Source: Trichothermofontia sp964536415
GTDB taxonomy: Bacteria > Cyanobacteriota > Cyanobacteriia > B231
Assembly (NCBI GenBank): GCA_964536415.1
Contig: CAZHXN010000007.1
Coordinates: 12,021-76,020 of the forward strand
Direction of reading: 5' to 3'
Length of the DNA: 64,000 nucleotides
Part shown: positions 61,335 through 64,000 of the stretch, piece after piece
Numbering within the stretch: the first letter of the stretch is position 1
How the letters are laid out: the number at the start of each line of letters is the position of its first letter
Made by a program: the position numbers and the translations under genes
The notes under the pieces: model-generated
Database searches by the model: none
Seen by the model: the letters and a program-made list of their open reading frames with translations, nothing else
Told to the model about the DNA's origin: nothing

Positions 61335-61801
61335 ATTATTTAGATCCTCAAAAAGAATCAAGGGTGCTGTCAAAAAAGCAGCACCCAAATTACAGCCTTT
61401 ACCTTAATCATAAAGTACAGTTTGACAAGTACAGTTTGACAGGGGTAGGATGGGGGCACCCCGCTGGTGCGGCCCTCACCCTTGTATCTTAAGGACAGAG
61501 AGGAAGAGGGACTTGAAAAAAAGTACTCTTCGTTACTGTTTGCAGCAGAGCTAGCGTTGTCAAGATACAGAAGGTGCGTATATACATAAAAAAACGGCAG
61601 CCGAGTGAGTTTTACCTCAACGAACCGCAAATGCAGCTCTCTCAACCGCATAGCAATTATATGCATGTAGCAATAATGAGTGACCACACCCTTTTGATCG
61701 AAATCTTCTTTTGATCGAAATCTTTAGGAGAACTATGTTGAACGTCTAACTAATTGTTAAGATGACTGCATCTAGTCTCCCTGTGGAAAGATAACTGTCG
61801 C
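61335..61801. other. Intergenic region with repeats before lipA
   Basis: It contains the block shared with 55628-55742 (here 61390-61515) and, inside it, a 14-bp tandem duplication agtacagtttgaca (61414-61427, 61428-61441). gggtgctgtc...agcagcaccc at 61364-61389 forms a short hairpin that could end the toxin-antitoxin transcript. A phrase tttgatcgaaatctt is repeated near 61693-61723. No gene is supported. Confidence 0.6.
61390..61515. repeat. Dispersed repeat shared with 55628-55742
   Basis: It lies in the same orientation as the 55.6 kb copy, with about 20 percent divergence by eye and an extra 14-bp tandem duplication. Confidence 0.72.
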
Positions 61802-62680
61802 GTGATTACGAAACCAGAGTGGCTGCGGGTGAAGGCCCCACAATGGCAGCGGGTGGGCAGCGTTAAGGACACCCTGCGGGATCTTGCCCTGAATACGGTC
61901 TGTGAGGAAGCCTCTTGTCCCAATATTGGTGAATGCTTCCATCACGGAACGGCAACTTTTTTGATCATGGGACCCGCCTGCACCCGTGCCTGTCCCTACT
62001 GCGATATTGACTTTGACAAAACCCCCAGGGGCCTGGATCCGACGGAACCCGATCGCCTTGCCGAAGCAGTGCGCCGCCTGCGCCTGAACCATGTGGTGAT
62101 TACGGCGGTGAATCGGGATGATCTGGCTGATGGGGGAGCCGGCCAATTTGTACGTTGTATTGAAGCGGTGCGATCGCATTCACCAGGGACGACGATCGAA
62201 GTTTTGATTCCCGATCTGTGTGGCAATTGGGCGGCCCTGGATCAGATTCTGGCAGCTTCCCCAGAGGTCCTGAACCACAATACGGAAACCGTGCCCCGGC
62301 TCTATCGACGGGTGCGGCCCCAGGGTGACTATGATCGCAGCTTGGAACTGTTGCGTCAGTGCAAGGCCAAAGCGCCCTGGATCTATACCAAATCGGGTTT
62401 GATGGCAGGCTTGGGGGAAACCGAAGCGGAAGTCCTAGCCGTGATGCAAGATCTGCGGGCGGTGGGTTGCGATATTTTGACGATCGGGCAATACCTCCAA
62501 CCCAGTCCCAAACATTTGGCCGTGAAAACCTTTGTGCCCCCGGCGCAATTTAGCCACTGGCAAGAACAGGGGGAAGCAATGGGGTTCTTACAGGTGGTGG
62601 CCTCGCCCCTCACCCGCAGTTCCTACCATGCGGAGCAGGTTCGTGCGCTGATGGAGCGGTATCCCCGACCTCGGCCTTAA
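61802..62680 (+). CDS. lipA: Lipoyl synthase
   Basis: The 292-residue radical SAM enzyme inserts sulfur into octanoyl groups on lipoyl domains, for example those of the glycine-cleavage H protein and pyruvate dehydrogenase. The auxiliary cluster motif is CEEASCPNIGEC and the radical SAM motif is ACTRACPYCDIDFDKTP (CxxxCxxC). Also visible are HNTETVPRLYRRVRPQGDYDRSLELL, KSGLMAGLGETEAEV and the C-terminal SSYHAEQ with the serine that ligates the auxiliary cluster. The start is GTG. Many cyanobacteria have two LipA paralogues; this looks complete. Confidence 0.96.
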   Translation: MITKPEWLRVKAPQWQRVGSVKDTLRDLALNTVCEEASCPNIGECFHHGTATFLIMGPACTRACPYCDIDFDKTPRGLDPTEPDRLAEAVRRLRLNHVVITAVNRDDLADGGAGQFVRCIEAVRSHSPGTTIEVLIPDLCGNWAALDQILAASPEVLNHNTETVPRLYRRVRPQGDYDRSLELLRQCKAKAPWIYTKSGLMAGLGETEAEVLAVMQDLRAVGCDILTIGQYLQPSPKHLAVKTFVPPAQFSHWQEQGEAMGFLQVVASPLTRSSYHAEQVRALMERYPRPRP

Positions 62681-62917
62681 GTTTGGGCAAGCAGATTGGG
62701 CACGGGTTTTCAGGATGCCGGGGTGCTCCCCCTAGGCAAAGGGGCCAATGCTGTCCTAAGATGCAGTTTCGCTAATCGATCCGGAGCGCGGGGGGATGTC
62801 TTGCGTACATTCCTGTTGTGCAGATTACGGGTGTGTGAGGTGGGGGGAACCCTGAAAGTTAAGGGTCGGTCAATAACGCTACCGTCAGGATCAGGTTCAC
62901 GACGAGGTAATACAACT

Positions 62918-64000
62918 GTGCGAGCTTACTGGTTGCTGCCCACGCTATTGGGTGCACTCTTATTCTCGACTGTGGCTGAAGCAGCCCAACTGCGATCGTG
63001 GCGATTTGATGCCAACCGGAATCAGTTGGAGTTTTCCACTGATGGTGGGGTGCAACCAACGGCACAACTGATTGCCAATCCGACTCGCCTAGTGATTGAT
63101 CTGCCGGGGGTGATCTTTGGGCAGCCAATGGCGAGTCAGTCGGGTAGGGGGGCCATTCAGTCGGTACGGGTAGCCCAGTTTAATCCGCAAACGACGCGGA
63201 TTGTGGTTGAACTGGCTCCGGGCTATACGCTTGATCCCAATGCGGTCAAATTTCGGGGGATTACCGCCAGCCAGTGGCAGGTAGAACTGCCGACCCCGCA
63301 ACGGGTGGCAGCGACAGCCCCGGCCCCCACTTCCCCCACCCCCCCGCGATCGGGCAATGTCGTGCTGGGAGCCACAGCTACTCCCGGTAAGACGCAAGTT
63401 GAGGATGTCTTTGTCACCTCGGATGGCTTCTTCGTGCGCACGGCAGGGGCGAACCCGACGGTGAATATTGACCGCAGCCGCGATCGTCGCACGATTACGG
63501 TGGAACTGCGGGATACGAGCATTGCCGACACCTTTATCGATCGCACTATCACCGTCAACCGCTATGGTGTCAATCGCCTGCAAGTGGCCCAGGTCTCCTC
63601 GAACCCACCTGCTGCCCGTTTAACCCTTGATGTTAATCCCGACAGCCCCGACTGGCAGGCCAGTACCAGTGGTGCCAGGGGGATTGTGCTAATTCCCAAT
63701 AGCCGCACGGCTGCCGTCGCGGTGCAGCAATCGCCGTCGCGGGCCAGTACCCGGCAGTCGCCTGCCACGATTCAGTCGGTGGAACTGAGTAATAACGATT
63801 CCCAAATCCTGGTGAAGGCCGATCGCCCCCTGTTCTACCAAAGCAATTGGGATCGCCAAACCGGGCTGTTCCGGATCGAAGTTTCTCCAGCGCGGTTGCA
63901 TCGACGGGCACGGAATGCTCCCCGCCTCGCCCGTAATAGCCCTTTGCAAAAGTTAGAGGTGTGGCAGGAAGGCGACAAGGTAGTAATTTTGGTTCAACCA
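62918..64000 (+). CDS. amiC: AMIN-domain N-acetylmuramoyl-L-alanine amidase, 5' part
   Basis: The gene runs off the right edge; 361 codons are visible from a GTG at 62918 with a GAGGT site 10 bases upstream. A signal peptide (RAYWLLPTLLGALLFSTVAEAAQ) comes first. An AMIN domain (QLRSWRFDANRNQLEFSTDG...PTRLVIDLPGV...VRVAQFNPQTTRIVVEL) is followed by a Pro/Thr linker and a second AMIN-like domain (NRYGVNRLQVAQVSSNPPAARLTLDV). AMIN domains direct amidases to the septal peptidoglycan. The catalytic domain is expected beyond base 64000 but is not seen, so the protein could be another AMIN protein such as a secretin. Confidence 0.8.
   Translation, partial: MRAYWLLPTLLGALLFSTVAEAAQLRSWRFDANRNQLEFSTDGGVQPTAQLIANPTRLVIDLPGVIFGQPMASQSGRGAIQSVRVAQFNPQTTRIVVELAPGYTLDPNAVKFRGITASQWQVELPTPQRVAATAPAPTSPTPPRSGNVVLGATATPGKTQVEDVFVTSDGFFVRTAGANPTVNIDRSRDRRTITVELRDTSIADTFIDRTITVNRYGVNRLQVAQVSSNPPAARLTLDVNPDSPDWQASTSGARGIVLIPNSRTAAVAVQQSPSRASTRQSPATIQSVELSNNDSQILVKADRPLFYQSNWDRQTGLFRIEVSPARLHRRARNAPRLARNSPLQKLEVWQEGDKVVILVQP

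Overview
The window is chromosomal DNA from a cyanobacterium. Three things show this: photosynthesis genes (psbN and psbH, a light-dependent protochlorophyllide reductase, an acyl-ACP reductase), a very high density of the HIP1-type octamer GCGATCGC and its core CGATCG, and many cyanobacterium-specific conserved proteins. A gas-vesicle gene (gvpF/L family) and a possible gvpV suggest a buoyant lineage. Two N-runs (58770-58818 and 59058-59067) mark this as draft sequence. I do not assign a genus. No rRNA, tRNA, CRISPR array or complete insertion sequence was seen.

Layout. 1-6 kb: a potassium uptake operon (ktrB, then ktrA running off the left edge), a zinc-ribbon membrane protein, a two-domain peptidoglycan hydrolase whose amidase half looks inactive, a DUF1232 protein and gcvT. 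6-15 kb: a methyltransferase, a very large GAF/multi-PAS histidine kinase followed closely by a membrane NACHT NTPase, an SRPBCC protein, an RHH/MazF toxin-antitoxin pair and a dienelactone hydrolase. 15-28 kb: purN, a TPR lipoprotein-like secreted protein, mtnA, a pentapeptide/HNH fusion, a frameshifted HTH remnant, acyl-ACP reductase, two glycosyltransferases, accA, folE and murA. 28-42 kb: a coiled-coil GvpV-like protein, a Rieske oxygenase of the PaO/Tic55 type, gatB, psbN/psbH, tatA, pth, a YqgF-like protein, por, a scrap that resembles an ammonium transporter, glcD and tldD. 42-56 kb: a DUF4351 nuclease-like protein, gshA, an InrS-like metal sensor, an outer-membrane barrel, sat, a Tat-exported orthocaspase with a replaced catalytic dyad, trmFO, a PIN protein, a DUF790 protein and a putative glycosyltransferase. 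56-64 kb: gvpF/L with a duplicated-domain partner, a group 3 sigma factor, a DUF433/PIN-like toxin pair whose toxin is broken by a 13-bp duplication, lipA and the start of an AMIN-domain amidase.

Most genes are single housekeeping units, with few long operons. Links worth noting are the kinase-NACHT-SRPBCC run, the aar...accA...folE order that lacks the usual neighbouring aldehyde-deformylating oxygenase, and TatA together with a Tat-signal orthocaspase.

The intergenic DNA is unusually rich in repeats. There is a MITE-like family of about 108 bp with terminal inverted repeats (6.3, 30.3 and partly 55.6 kb), a 21-bp sequence present as an exact inverted pair 31 kb apart, long direct repeats at 55.7-56.0 kb, and at least nine separate short tandem duplications of 11-20 bp. 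One of those duplications has destroyed a toxin gene. Function names rest on recognising family motifs by eye; no database search was run.
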